Source: an uncultured Clostridia bacterium
GTDB lineage: Bacteria > Bacillota > Clostridia > Oscillospirales > Acutalibacteraceae
Reading direction: 5' to 3'
Length of the DNA stretch: 64,000 nt
Assembly (NCBI GenBank): GCA_947630835.1
Contig: CANRIZ010000014.1
Location: 1-64,000, forward strand
This document shows, in pieces, positions 1 to 7,845 of the stretch. Position numbers and translations under genes: made by a program. The notes beneath the pieces were generated by a model. It had not been told where the DNA came from and did no database searches. It was given only the letters and a program-made list of their open reading frames with translations. How positions within the stretch are numbered: the stretch's first letter is position 1; each line of letters opens with the position of its first letter.

Positions 1-162
1 AAAATCGAGCTATATCCACAAAAACGGAAAGACGGTTGCTGGATCAAGAGCATTAGTTTCAATTTCCCTGTTCCGCTGAACGGTCAGGAAGTGACCGAAT
101 TTCCCTTGGAAAATGAGACAACTATTGAGACGGTGGTATTGATGTCACGTCGAAGCTCTTAA
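1..162 (+). CDS. C-terminal fragment of an unidentified protein, possibly RlmD/RumA-like
   Basis: The frame is open from the first base and ends at TAA, giving the last 53 residues of a protein whose start lies outside the window. The end reads ETVVLMSRRSS. ETVxLxSR is the usual C-terminal ending of TrmA/RlmD-type uracil-5 methyltransferases, and a second, shorter ending of that kind lies at 2182-2268. The preceding part (DGCWIKSISFNFPVP) is not typical of RlmD, so this may be a mobile-element protein that shares only the ending. Identity is inference from a short motif. The track omits it because it is short and has no start. Confidence 0.4.
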   Translation, partial: KIELYPQKRKDGCWIKSISFNFPVPLNGQEVTEFPLENETTIETVVLMSRRSS

Positions 163-299
163 AAAGACAGGATTTTTTTGGATATATCTAAATAGAAAAA
201 TCAATTCAAAAAGTGTTTAATCTTAAAAGGAAACATATCAATAGCAACTATGTAAAACAGGTTGAGTTATAGATGACAGGGGCAACAAGGAGGAAACTT

Positions 300-2123
300 A
301 TGAAAAAGATTGAAGGCTCTCCTAAGAGTTTGAAACAGCTGCTGCAAAACACGAAGTATTCTATTCATTACTATCAGCGTGAATACATGTGGCAGAGAAA
401 GCATATCGAAGAACTGATCGATGACCTGACGTCGGAGTTTTTGGATTACTATGTTCCCGGTGACAGCCGTCAGAAGGTTCAGGATTACGGCGCATATTTC
501 ATGGGCTCTATCGTTCTTGCCGGAAGAGAGAACGCTATCATCGACGGGCAGCAGAGGTTTTCTTCGCTTACCCTACTGCTGATGTATCTTAATAATCGGC
601 TGCGCACGCTCGGACAGAGCTACAGCATGATCGAGCAGATGATTTTCTCCGAGGCTTATGGTACGAAATCTTTTAATATCAATGTCGAAGACCGGTCTGA
701 TTGCATGGATGCCATCTTTTATGACCGGCAATTCGATACAACCGATGTTGGCGAATCGGTGAAAAATCTCTATGGCAGATATAACGATATCATTGACGTA
801 TTTCCTGCCGACGATATTACGGACGATATGCTTCTGCATTTTTGCGATTGGTTGGCTGAAAAGGTTTTCTTTATTGAGATTGTGGCGACCACAGAGCAGG
901 ACGCGCACAAGGTTTTTGTCACAATGAATGACCGTGGCCTTAGCCTTACATCGACTGAGATGTTGAAGGGCTATCTTTTATCCGAAATTAAAGATGATAC
1001 AAAGCGTGAAAGGCTCAATGATATATGGAAGGATAAAGTCCTTGCTCTTAAAAAAGATGATGATAAGGGCGATGAGACATTTATAAAGGCTTGGCTGAGA
1101 GCACAATACGCCGAGACTATTCGTGAAACGAAAGCCGGTGCTGTTAATCAGGACTTTGATATCATCGGTGGCTCTTTCCATAAATGGGTGCGCGATGAGC
1201 GTGATAAACTGGGCCTTTCTTCCACGGATGACTTTGAGCTGTTTATCATGAAGTTCTCGAAGTTTGCCGATGTGTATAAAAAAATCCGCGAAGCAGAGTA
1301 CACCTTCGCGGAAGATACAAAATACATCTATTACAATGCACAGATCAATTTTACGCTTCAGCCGCAGCTTTTGTTAGCACCTATCTGCTATGATGATACT
1401 TGGCCGGTTATAATTGAAAAAATGAATCTGGTTGCTCGGTTTATTGACCTGCTTATTACTGCCAGAGTAACAAACTATAAATCTGTCGACTACAGCACGA
1501 TCAAGAACTATGTATTCAACGTGACGAAGAATATCCGTCGCTGTTCCGTAGAGGATTTGAAAGTTCGTCTGAAAGCTCAATATGAGAACCTTGCTTATGA
1601 TCCGGCTGCGGCGCTTCCTGAATTGCGTTTGAACAGCTTTACCAAAAAGTACATCAAGAATATGCTTGCCCGTATCACCGGTTATATTGAGGAGCAGACG
1701 GGAGTGGTTTCAAACTACTGCAATTACATGAATACGCAGACAAAGAATCCATTTGAAATCGAGCATATCATCACGGATCATTACGAGTGGTTTACCGGTG
1801 AATACGCTGATCAGGAGGAATTTAGGCGCTGGAGAAATAGCTTCGGAGCGCTGCTGCTCCTGCATAAGAGCATCAACGCCAGCCTGAATGACTCCAAATA
1901 TGATTACAAACTCTCGAAGTATTGCTCCAACGAGGGAAACATTTATACAGAGTCACTGGGAGATCAGGCATACCAGAATAATCCGAAGTTCAAGAAGTTC
2001 ATAGCGGACAACGGGCTGGGCTTCAAGCCTTATGCGCAGTTTGGGAAAACGGAAATAACAGAGCGGATTCAACTTCTTGTGCAGCTGGTTAATCTGGTTT
2101 GGAATACGGAGATGTTTGTATGA
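300..2123 (+). CDS. DUF262/DUF1524 protein, GmrSD-like single-chain nuclease
   Basis: The N-terminal half has DUF262 (ParB-like) hallmarks: YQREYMWQ near residue 30, IIDGQQRFSSLTLL near 90 and the later NDRGLSLTSTEMLKGYLL. The C-terminal part has a DUF1524 HNH-type nuclease signature: FEIEHIITDHY near residue 490, then RNSFGALLLLHKSINASL. Proteins with both halves belong to the GmrSD/type IV restriction family, which uses NTP hydrolysis to cleave modified (for example glucosylated) phage DNA in the cytoplasm. I start at ATG 300, not 273, because AAGGAGG sits 5-8 bases before it; this gives 607 residues. It stands alone on this strand between two stretches resembling RlmD C-termini, which suggests insertion. 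Phage defence is inferred from the family; substrate is unknown. Confidence 0.85.
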   Translation: MKKIEGSPKSLKQLLQNTKYSIHYYQREYMWQRKHIEELIDDLTSEFLDYYVPGDSRQKVQDYGAYFMGSIVLAGRENAIIDGQQRFSSLTLLLMYLNNRLRTLGQSYSMIEQMIFSEAYGTKSFNINVEDRSDCMDAIFYDRQFDTTDVGESVKNLYGRYNDIIDVFPADDITDDMLLHFCDWLAEKVFFIEIVATTEQDAHKVFVTMNDRGLSLTSTEMLKGYLLSEIKDDTKRERLNDIWKDKVLALKKDDDKGDETFIKAWLRAQYAETIRETKAGAVNQDFDIIGGSFHKWVRDERDKLGLSSTDDFELFIMKFSKFADVYKKIREAEYTFAEDTKYIYYNAQINFTLQPQLLLAPICYDDTWPVIIEKMNLVARFIDLLITARVTNYKSVDYSTIKNYVFNVTKNIRRCSVEDLKVRLKAQYENLAYDPAAALPELRLNSFTKKYIKNMLARITGYIEEQTGVVSNYCNYMNTQTKNPFEIEHIITDHYEWFTGEYADQEEFRRWRNSFGALLLLHKSINASLNDSKYDYKLSKYCSNEGNIYTESLGDQAYQNNPKFKKFIADNGLGFKPYAQFGKTEITERIQLLVQLVNLVWNTEMFV

Positions 2124-2268
2124 TGGAGCTTTTAGAAGATGTTTTTATCCGCTGTGATTCGATGCGGAAAATCTCACGAAAAACGGTTACAGGGTAAGAA
2201 AAATTCAGCCCGTCGATATGTTCCCGCATACAGAGCATGTGGAGACGGTTGTTAAGCTTTCCAAATAA
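2123..2268 (+). pseudogene. Remnant of the C-terminus of an RlmD/RumA-type 23S rRNA methyltransferase
   Basis: From 2182 one frame reads NGYRVRKIQPVDMFPHTEHV and then ETVVKLSK before TAA at 2266. IQPVDMFPHTxHVETV is the diagnostic C-terminus of RlmD (23S rRNA uracil-5 methyltransferase). Just upstream, in a different frame beginning at the ATG that overlaps the nuclease stop, VFIRCDS resembles the VYVSCDP catalytic-cysteine segment of the same family. The two parts are therefore joined by a frameshift and everything before them is missing. It is a decayed gene end left beside the inserted nuclease gene. Confidence 0.7.
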
Positions 2269-2278
2269 ACTCCTTTTC

Positions 2279-3067
2279 CTACCGCTTTCTGAAAACATCT
2301 AACATATGCGACGAGGCGCCGACCATATCTTTCCGCTCGCAAATGCAAAGATGATATTTCATATACATCTCAAACGCCTTATCGTCCATGCCGTCGACCG
2401 CATCGGCGATAAACCGTGTCAGCATATCGGTGCCGACATAATGCAGTCTTTCGGTATCAAAACGGCTCATTAGGGCGTCTATATCTTCACGGCGGTAAAG
2501 GGCAAATATCTCCTTAGGGGTAGAGGAGAGCTTAAAGGTATTAAAATCAATCAGGGTGTCATATGCGCCGTCGTTAAATCCGCCTCGCAGAAAACCGAAG
2601 TGATACACGGTCATATCATTGTTGCAGTACGCCGCAAATATTATACCGCCCGTTTTGGTTACACGGATTGCTTCGCCGAGTGCGGCAAGCTTATCTTCTT
2701 CGCTGTAAAGATGGTACATAGGCCCCAAAAGCAGAGTGATGTCATATTGTCCGCAGGCAATATTTTTAAGATTTACGGCGTCGCCCCGACAAACGGTGAT
2801 TTTTTCCGTAGGCTTGGTGTTCGCCCTGAAGACCTCAATATTACATTCCATAAGCTCCACGGCGTCCACGGCGTAGCCGTTTTGTGCGAAATAGTGCGAA
2901 TATCTGCCGGTACCTGCTCCGATTTCCAAAATGCGCATACCCGGTTTCAGATATTTCTCCACATAATGAACCGTAGTCAGGAACTCAACCGTTCCGTGCC
3001 TTGAGGTCAAACGGGCGTCCTCGTTGTGCGTGGTGTAATAGTTTTTAAGAACTTCCGTTCTTTCCAT
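2279..3067 (-). CDS. Class I SAM-dependent methyltransferase
   Basis: A 262-residue cytoplasmic methyltransferase of the Rossmann-fold type. Motif I is ILEIGAGTGRYSHYFAQNG (about residue 45), followed by an acidic motif II region (VDAVELM), CRGDAVNL, and YDITLLLGPMYHL as motif IV, typical of methyltransferase domain 11/25 proteins. The track ORF starts at 3364, but ATG 3067 follows TTTGGAGGC at good spacing and begins exactly where family similarity starts. It is transcribed from the strong promoter at 3296-3324, after a possible 35-codon ORF. The substrate cannot be read from the sequence. Its 3' end abuts the RlmD remnant. Confidence 0.85.
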   Translation of the reverse strand: MERTEVLKNYYTTHNEDARLTSRHGTVEFLTTVHYVEKYLKPGMRILEIGAGTGRYSHYFAQNGYAVDAVELMECNIEVFRANTKPTEKITVCRGDAVNLKNIACGQYDITLLLGPMYHLYSEEDKLAALGEAIRVTKTGGIIFAAYCNNDMTVYHFGFLRGGFNDGAYDTLIDFNTFKLSSTPKEIFALYRREDIDALMSRFDTERLHYVGTDMLTRFIADAVDGMDDKAFEMYMKYHLCICERKDMVGASSHMLDVFRKR

Positions 3068-3158
3068 GCTTCTGCCTCCAAATAATAAAAAATCGGCGCA
3101 AATCGAAAAATTTTCGACCTGCACCGCCGTTATCCAATATTTATAACCCGACAACAGA

Positions 3159-3266
3159 TTATACGGAATTTTGGGTACGACAATACAAGCCCGACAAATC
3201 CCAATAACGGGGATCTTCATCGCGCATAACAGCCGGTAATATAAAGCTGAAGCTTTTGACCGCCAT
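3159..3266 (-). CDS. Possible 35-residue leader or small protein
   Basis: An ATG preceded by AAAGGAGT opens a 35-codon frame (MAVKSFSFILPAVMRDEDPR...) that stops before the methyltransferase gene. It is the first frame downstream of a consensus promoter. No family is recognised. It may be a real small protein, a leader peptide, or a chance frame with a good ribosome binding site. Confidence 0.35.
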   Translation of the reverse strand: MAVKSFSFILPAVMRDEDPRYWDLSGLYCRTQNSV

Positions 3267-3295
3267 TGCCGTACTCCTTTCGTGAATTTTAGTGC

Positions 3296-3324
3296 ATTAT
3301 AGCACAGGCACGAAATTATGTCAA
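3296..3324 (-). promoter_or_regulatory. Consensus sigma-A promoter
   Basis: Read on the minus strand this is TTGACA, 17 bases, TATAAT, a perfect match to the housekeeping consensus. It points at the 35-codon ORF and the methyltransferase gene. Confidence 0.85.
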
Positions 3325-3436
3325 CATTCAAACGGGCAAATTTGCGCTCTGTTTTGCAGAGCAATTTTTTATATATACATTTTGTTAAAAATATGTTATC
3401 ATTTATTGGTAAAATATTTAGTTTTCTTTAGGGGTA

Positions 3437-3610
3437 ATGAAAATGAACGAAAAAAAGGGAACGGTGTTCAATAAGGCGATAAAATTTATTGCCGTGATTG
3501 CGGTTGTGGCCGTTTTGTCCTCGTGTTCGGCAAGCAAAAGCGTAATGAAGCAGGAGCAGAGCACAAAAGCAAACTCTGCCACAAGTGAAAGCTCCGTGGA
3601 AAGCAAATAA
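3437..3610 (+). CDS. Small lipoprotein
   Basis: A 57-residue protein too short for the track on this strand. It has a basic start (MKMNEKKG), a hydrophobic stretch (FIAVIAVVAVLSSC) and a lipobox LSSC, after which about 30 residues are rich in Ser, Lys, Thr and Glu. This is the layout of a lipoprotein cleaved by signal peptidase II and anchored on the outer face of the membrane. AGGGG lies close before ATG. It is followed by the symporter gene on the same strand after about 120 bases. No function can be assigned. Confidence 0.6.
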   Translation: MKMNEKKGTVFNKAIKFIAVIAVVAVLSSCSASKSVMKQEQSTKANSATSESSVESK

Positions 3611-3733
3611 TGATTATTGCATAAGGGAAAATATTATTGCAAAATCATACATTTTTCAAGCGACGTTTGAAACAAAAAGTGCTTTAGATAATTACTGACT
3701 AAGGGAAGAAAATAAAAACATAGGGGTAAATTA

Positions 3734-5128
3734 ATGGAAAAAAGCAACAGAAATTCTTTTTCGGGGTCAATAGGCTTCGTGCTTGCGGCGGCGGGCAGCG
3801 CCGTGGGACTCGGCAACATATGGAGGTTTCCGTACCTTGCCGCCAAGGACGGGGGCGGAATGTTCCTGTTCGTTTACATAATCCTCGCCCTGACCTTCGG
3901 CTTTACGCTGTTGATTACCGAGGTGTCAATAGGCAGAAAAACAAAGCAAAGCCCGCTTACCGCTTACGGCGTTCTTAATAAAAAATGGGGCTTTCTCGGC
4001 ATTATCGCCTGTATCGTTCCCGCAATTATTTTACCGTATTACTGCGCGATAGGCGGTTGGGTGACAAAATATTTGTGGGTGTACTTGTCCGGCAACGGCC
4101 CTGCCGCAGCCTCGGACGGATACTTTACCGATTTTATCTCCGCAAGGGCTCAGCCCGTTACAGCGATGATTATTTTCCTTGCGGCGGTCGCCTTTATTGT
4201 ATTCAGGGGAGTAAACAAGGGTATAGAAACGCTTTCAAAGGTGCTTATGCCTCTGTTGCTTTTGTTTGTGGTTGCGATTTCCGTTTTTTCGCTTACCATA
4301 AGCCACACGGACGAAAACGGAGTAACGAGAACCGGACTCGAGGGCTTGAGCGTTTATGTGATACCGAATTTTGAGGGAATAACCGTACACGGCTTTTTGA
4401 ACGTGCTTATTGACGCTATGGGCCAGTTATTCTTCAGCCTGAGCGTTGCTATGGGCATTATGATAACCTACGGTTCTTATGTTTCGGACAAGGCCGACTT
4501 GAAAAAATCCATAAATCAGATTGAAATTTTCGATACTGCCGTAGCTTTCCTTGCGGGAGTTATGATAATACCCGCCGTTTTTACCTTTGCCGGCAGCGAG
4601 GGTATGGCGGCGTCCGGCCCCGGGCTTATGTTCGTAACGCTTCCCAAGGTATTTAGCAAAATGGGCGTTTTGGGCAATATTATGGGCGGTCTTTTCTTCG
4701 CTATGGTGCTTTTTGCGGCGCTTACAAGCGCGGTTTCGATTATGGAAGCGGTAGTTTCAAGCTTTATTGATAAATTCAGACTTTCGAGGAATAAGGCTAC
4801 TTTGGCGGTAACGCTTATCGCGCTTGCGGTTGGGCTTGTTGTGTGCTTCGGCTACAATATGCTGTATTTCGAGCTTCCCCTGCCAAACGGCGCAACGGCG
4901 CAAATTCTCGACATTCTCGACTATGTAAGCAACAACCTCCTTATGCCCTTGACGGCGATAGGAACCTGCGTTCTCATAGGCTGGGTAATAAAGCCGCAAA
5001 CGATTATAGACGAGGTGGAAAAGACGGGCGTAAAAATGGGCAGGAAGCGACTTTATATCGTTATGATAAAATTTATCGCCCCGATTTTGCTTGCGGTGCT
5101 GTTTGTTAAATCCCTCGGAGTTTTTTAA
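3734..5128 (+). CDS. Sodium-dependent transporter, NSS (SNF) family
   Basis: A 464-residue polytopic membrane protein. The start carries the family signature: SIGFVLAAAGSAVGLGNIWR lies in TM1, where the unwound helix binds sodium and substrate. About eleven hydrophobic helices follow, and the length is normal for bacterial NSS proteins, which import amino acids or related amines with sodium. The substrate cannot be told from the sequence. AGGGG precedes the ATG. A minus-strand 4757-4999 frame and several plus-strand frames in the track are shadows of this gene. Confidence 0.93.
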   Translation: MEKSNRNSFSGSIGFVLAAAGSAVGLGNIWRFPYLAAKDGGGMFLFVYIILALTFGFTLLITEVSIGRKTKQSPLTAYGVLNKKWGFLGIIACIVPAIILPYYCAIGGWVTKYLWVYLSGNGPAAASDGYFTDFISARAQPVTAMIIFLAAVAFIVFRGVNKGIETLSKVLMPLLLLFVVAISVFSLTISHTDENGVTRTGLEGLSVYVIPNFEGITVHGFLNVLIDAMGQLFFSLSVAMGIMITYGSYVSDKADLKKSINQIEIFDTAVAFLAGVMIIPAVFTFAGSEGMAASGPGLMFVTLPKVFSKMGVLGNIMGGLFFAMVLFAALTSAVSIMEAVVSSFIDKFRLSRNKATLAVTLIALAVGLVVCFGYNMLYFELPLPNGATAQILDILDYVSNNLLMPLTAIGTCVLIGWVIKPQTIIDEVEKTGVKMGRKRLYIVMIKFIAPILLAVLFVKSLGVF

Positions 5129-5210
5129 TTGATTTAATGTATTGTCGGCTATTCCGGCTTACGCGGCTTTAAGGTAAAAGGCAAATTAAAAGTCAAAGGA
5201 TTTGCAAACT

Positions 5211-5900
5211 GTGAAAAAGGGACTTACAAACAATCAGCTTAAAATAATCGCCCTTATAGCAATGACCGTAGACCATATAGGCGTTGTACTGTTTCCGGAT
5301 AATGCGGCTTTCCGAATTATCGGCAGGCTTGCTTTCCCGATTTTTGCCTATATGATTGCGGAGGGCTGCAAGTATACCAAAAACAGAAAAAAATATCTAA
5401 CCGTAATAGCGTGCGAGGCTTTGGCGTGCCAGCTTGTGTACCTTGCGGCGGAAGGCTCGCTTTACTTAAGCATTTTCGTTACGTTCACATTGAGCATATC
5501 GCTTATTTATGCGCTTGATTGGGCGAAAAAGGAAAAAAGCTTCGGCAGGATTTCTGCCGCCGCGGCGTCGGTAGTGGCTGTGTTCTTTATTTGCGTAATA
5601 ATGCCCGAATTGCTTAGCGGCACGGATTTCGGCGTCGATTACGGCTTTTTCGGAGCGCTTACCCCCGTTGTGATTTATTTTACAAAAGATGATAAACGTA
5701 AAAAGCTTATGTCCCTGTTTATTATGTGCGTTTTATTGAGCTTTGCATATGGGGATATACAATATTTCTGCGTGTTCTCGGTTCTGCTTTTGGCGTTCTA
5801 CAACGGCGAAAGGGGAAAGCGCAATATAAAATATTTTTTCTACATTTATTATCCGCTTCACCTTGCGGCGATATATTTGATTTCGCTGATATTACGGTAG
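5211..5900 (+). CDS. TraX family membrane protein
   Basis: The N-terminal NNQLKIIALIAMTVDHIG and the following RIIGRLAFPIFAYMIAEGC are the conserved TraX signature. TraX in F plasmids acetylates pilin, but most chromosomal Firmicute members are uncharacterised and may be membrane acyltransferases. The protein is about 229 residues with roughly eight hydrophobic segments. The track starts at TTG 5202; GTG 5211 is better placed, about ten bases after AAAGGA, whereas TTG lies almost on top of it. It follows the symporter gene on the same strand by about 80 bases. Confidence 0.88.
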   Translation: MKKGLTNNQLKIIALIAMTVDHIGVVLFPDNAAFRIIGRLAFPIFAYMIAEGCKYTKNRKKYLTVIACEALACQLVYLAAEGSLYLSIFVTFTLSISLIYALDWAKKEKSFGRISAAAASVVAVFFICVIMPELLSGTDFGVDYGFFGALTPVVIYFTKDDKRKKLMSLFIMCVLLSFAYGDIQYFCVFSVLLLAFYNGERGKRNIKYFFYIYYPLHLAAIYLISLILR

Positions 5901-5989
5901 AAAACAAATACGGCGAAAAAACGGCGTTTGAACGCTCGACGAAACGCTTTAACCGAAAAATAAGCAAGAACTTTGGGAAAATCAAATTA

Positions 5990-6025
5990 AAAAGGCGGAA
6001 GCGCAAAATCGCTCCCGCCTTTTTT
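5990..6025 (+). terminator. Rho-independent terminator after traX-like gene
   Basis: AAAGGCGGAAGCG and CGCTCCCGCCTTT form a stem with one mismatch and a six-base loop, followed by a run of T. The 290 bases from here to cassette A contain no gene or signal that I can support. Confidence 0.8.
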
Positions 6026-6315
6026 CATTGCACAAGTTCAGTAAGCTGTGTATTTGTATAGCTGTCATAAAAATAATTTATTTTGGTTTTATCTTTATAA
6101 CCCCTACAATAGGTGTAATTATTTTGTTGGTTTACACCGCCTGTTATCGACATGCTTTTTGCTCTTTTGCCGCAGTACCGTTTTTTTTGACTTAATTGCC
6201 GTCTTCCGCATATTTTAGCTAAGCATCACATTAATATAGAATTTGATTATGTCCCGTAATATATTTTTTCATAAATACTATTATTTTAATTTCTGCTTTT
6301 GTGTCGGCCCATTGC

Positions 6316-6606
6316 TTACCACTCAACCCACTCCATATCTGCCTCAGCTTCCCAAAATGTTTTGCCTTCAAAAATAGGCTCATTTTGGGCAAGCTCTAAG
6401 CATTTTTCTAAAGTGGAAGCTGTTTTGTTAAACACGGTTTTAGAATAGTTCCCGTTTTTGTCCCAAGTGTCAATCACATAAGAGTATTCATTCTTTTCTT
6501 TATCAAATATAAGACCGTGAAAAAAGTATTTCACGTCTTTATATATCACAGCACATTCCTCAAATGTGGTTTGGTCAATAAATTTGTATACATTTCCGCC
6601 TTTCAT
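6316..6606 (-). CDS. Cassette A: small acidic partner protein (FWE.E.DM.WV family)
   Basis: A 96-residue protein with no signal peptide or membrane segment and no family that I recognise. It begins MKGGNVYKFID and ends GKTFWEAEADMEWVEW. Three relatives lie in cassette B (41961, 42652, 43337) with the same FID start, a central YF.G stretch and the same aromatic-acidic end. Its ATG overlaps the stop of the MGGRGTF gene by four bases (ATGA), so the two are translationally coupled. The acidic character and fixed position after the partner resemble an immunity protein or antitoxin; that role is inference. It is the last gene of the cassette. Confidence 0.75.
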   Translation of the reverse strand: MKGGNVYKFIDQTTFEECAVIYKDVKYFFHGLIFDKEKNEYSYVIDTWDKNGNYSKTVFNKTASTLEKCLELAQNEPIFEGKTFWEAEADMEWVEW

Positions 6607-6980
6607 AAATTCAGCCCCTTAAAATATTTTTTGTATTTTTTATATTCGTTCTTTGTCAATAGTCGCGGTGTTCTATCAGCAAATTTGTCTCGCTTATATT
6701 CGTGAATATGCAATACCGGATTATGATTTCCCGTCAAATTAGGTTCCGGATGATATGCAATTTCTCTTACAAGATAATGGTCTTTATCATATTCTCTGTA
6801 CATCTTAAATTTCCCGTCAGGATGTAATTGTATATAAGCACCACTTGAATGTGCTTCTGCCGGTAATCCTTTTGAATTGCCGTCTTTGCCTTGCAATACT
6901 TTCACACCGTCAATTTTTCCAACAGTTTCATATGTATATGCAATATTATTACCTGCCGCAAATGTACCTCTGCCGCCCAT
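6603..6980 (-). CDS. Cassette A: MGGRGTF family protein
   Basis: A 125-residue protein of unknown function starting MGGRGTFAAGN. Conserved positions shared with the three cassette B copies are YTY..V, DGVKVL, LP.EAHSS.AY, a DG turn, EIAYHPEP, LHIHEY and a C-terminal KKYKKYFKG. The invariant His residues in HSS, YHPEP and LHIH would suit a metal-dependent or nuclease-like active site, but no known fold is assigned. There is no signal peptide. The start follows the DUF4417 stop by one base (TGATATG). The small acidic gene overlaps its end. A toxin-like or effector role is inferred from arrangement only. Confidence 0.75.
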   Translation of the reverse strand: MGGRGTFAAGNNIAYTYETVGKIDGVKVLQGKDGNSKGLPAEAHSSGAYIQLHPDGKFKMYREYDKDHYLVREIAYHPEPNLTGNHNPVLHIHEYKRDKFADRTPRLLTKNEYKKYKKYFKGLNL

Positions 6981-6981
6981 A

Positions 6982-7605
6982 TCAGCGCACCACCTTTCTT
7001 GAAGATTGGTAGTCCACCGACACGATGTTTCCTTCCATTTCGGGAAACGGAGTACCGAGCACGATGATTTTATCGGGTTGCAAACGCTCTAACATTTCGT
7101 TGTAACCACGCATAAAGCCTATACGGGAACTTTTACACCCGATCATACCAACGGCAACCGTGCCGCCTTGCTCTACGCCGTCAAAACAAAATTCAAAGCT
7201 ACGGGCATCACTCCAACTGATAGTCGGGATAACTGTTTTGCCCTTACTTTGCCAATATGCACCCACCCAACGATTTTTTGCAACGCTTTCAAGCTGCCGC
7301 CATAAATCCATATCGGCGTAGGTTGAAAAATCGGGAGTAAGCAGAAACGCATATTGAGAATAGCGTTTCAATGAACGATCGGGGTTATCATATGTTCCCG
7401 AAAAACGATAATCGTCAACAAAGAAATGCACGCCTTTTTTCTTGTTTACATCGTTATCGTTCATCTTTGTGTCAGAGCAGGCTATCAACATAATATCATC
7501 GGTAGATAGCGATTGTTTCTTGACAAGGGGTACACCCCACTTGCCAACGGGCGTAAAAGAATTTCGCATAAAAAGAGGGTTGCCCCTCATAACTTTACTT
7601 GTCAT
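6982..7605 (-). CDS. Cassette A: DUF4417 domain protein
   Basis: A 207-residue protein matching the DUF4417 family. VHFFVDDYRFSGTYDNP (about residue 57), LLTPDFSTYADMDLWRQL, PTISWSDARSFEFCFDG and the Gly-rich IGFMRGYNEMLERLQPDKII are family landmarks. DUF4417 proteins are scattered in phages, plasmids and integrative elements; their biochemical role is not established. The copy in cassette B (43997-44620) is closely similar along the whole length. The ATG follows GGAGGTG by seven bases. Downstream genes are coupled to it. Confidence 0.88.
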   Translation of the reverse strand: MTSKVMRGNPLFMRNSFTPVGKWGVPLVKKQSLSTDDIMLIACSDTKMNDNDVNKKKGVHFFVDDYRFSGTYDNPDRSLKRYSQYAFLLTPDFSTYADMDLWRQLESVAKNRWVGAYWQSKGKTVIPTISWSDARSFEFCFDGVEQGGTVAVGMIGCKSSRIGFMRGYNEMLERLQPDKIIVLGTPFPEMEGNIVSVDYQSSRKVVR

Positions 7606-7685
7606 ATTATGACACCTCCGGAATTATATATGTTTTTTGAATGACTTTTTCACAGCAGAAAATCGAACATTTTGTACGATTACTG

Positions 7686-7714
7686 TTGCATTTTTCTCCG
7701 GAATGTGCTAATAT
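7686..7714 (+). promoter_or_regulatory. Predicted promoter of the cassette A small RNA
   Basis: TTGCAT, 17 bases, TAATAT on the plus strand, pointing away from the DUF4417 gene. The spacer contains one arm of an inverted repeat (CTCCGGAATGTGC) whose other arm (GCACATTCGGAG) lies downstream of the expected start. Cassette B has the same arrangement. Confidence 0.45.
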
Positions 7715-7720
7715 ATATTT

Positions 7721-7797
7721 ACCAAAATACGAATGGGCACATTCGGAGATTAACACTGTATTGATTGCGCAACAATCTGTACAGTGTTTTCTTTTTT
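7721..7797 (+). ncRNA. Candidate divergent small RNA, cassette A copy
   Basis: A transcript of about 77 nt starting near 7721 would contain ACCAAAAUACGAAU, a short CGAAU/AUUCG hairpin, a GGAGAUU stretch, and a strong hairpin (AACACTGTA with TACAGTGTT, plus an inner GATTG/CAATC) followed by TTTTCTTTTTT. The equivalent place in cassette B has the same parts in the same order (CCAAGACGAAU, CGAAU/AUUCG hairpin, GGGGAAUU, terminator hairpin). It is convergent with the ImmA/IrrE gene. The box TTACCAAAA at its start also occurs twice at the XRE promoter. This is a prediction from structure. Confidence 0.45.
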
Positions 7798-7845
7798 GCT
7801 TTTCAACAATCAATTCACAACACCGTCCTTTCCATTAATTTTATA

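Noticed and set aside
7607-7813. Cys-rich 68-residue minus-strand ORF between the ImmA/IrrE and DUF4417 genes of cassette A.
   Set aside because: It starts at TTG with a poor ribosome binding site, covers the predicted RNA and its hairpins, and the corresponding region of cassette B has stops in this frame.
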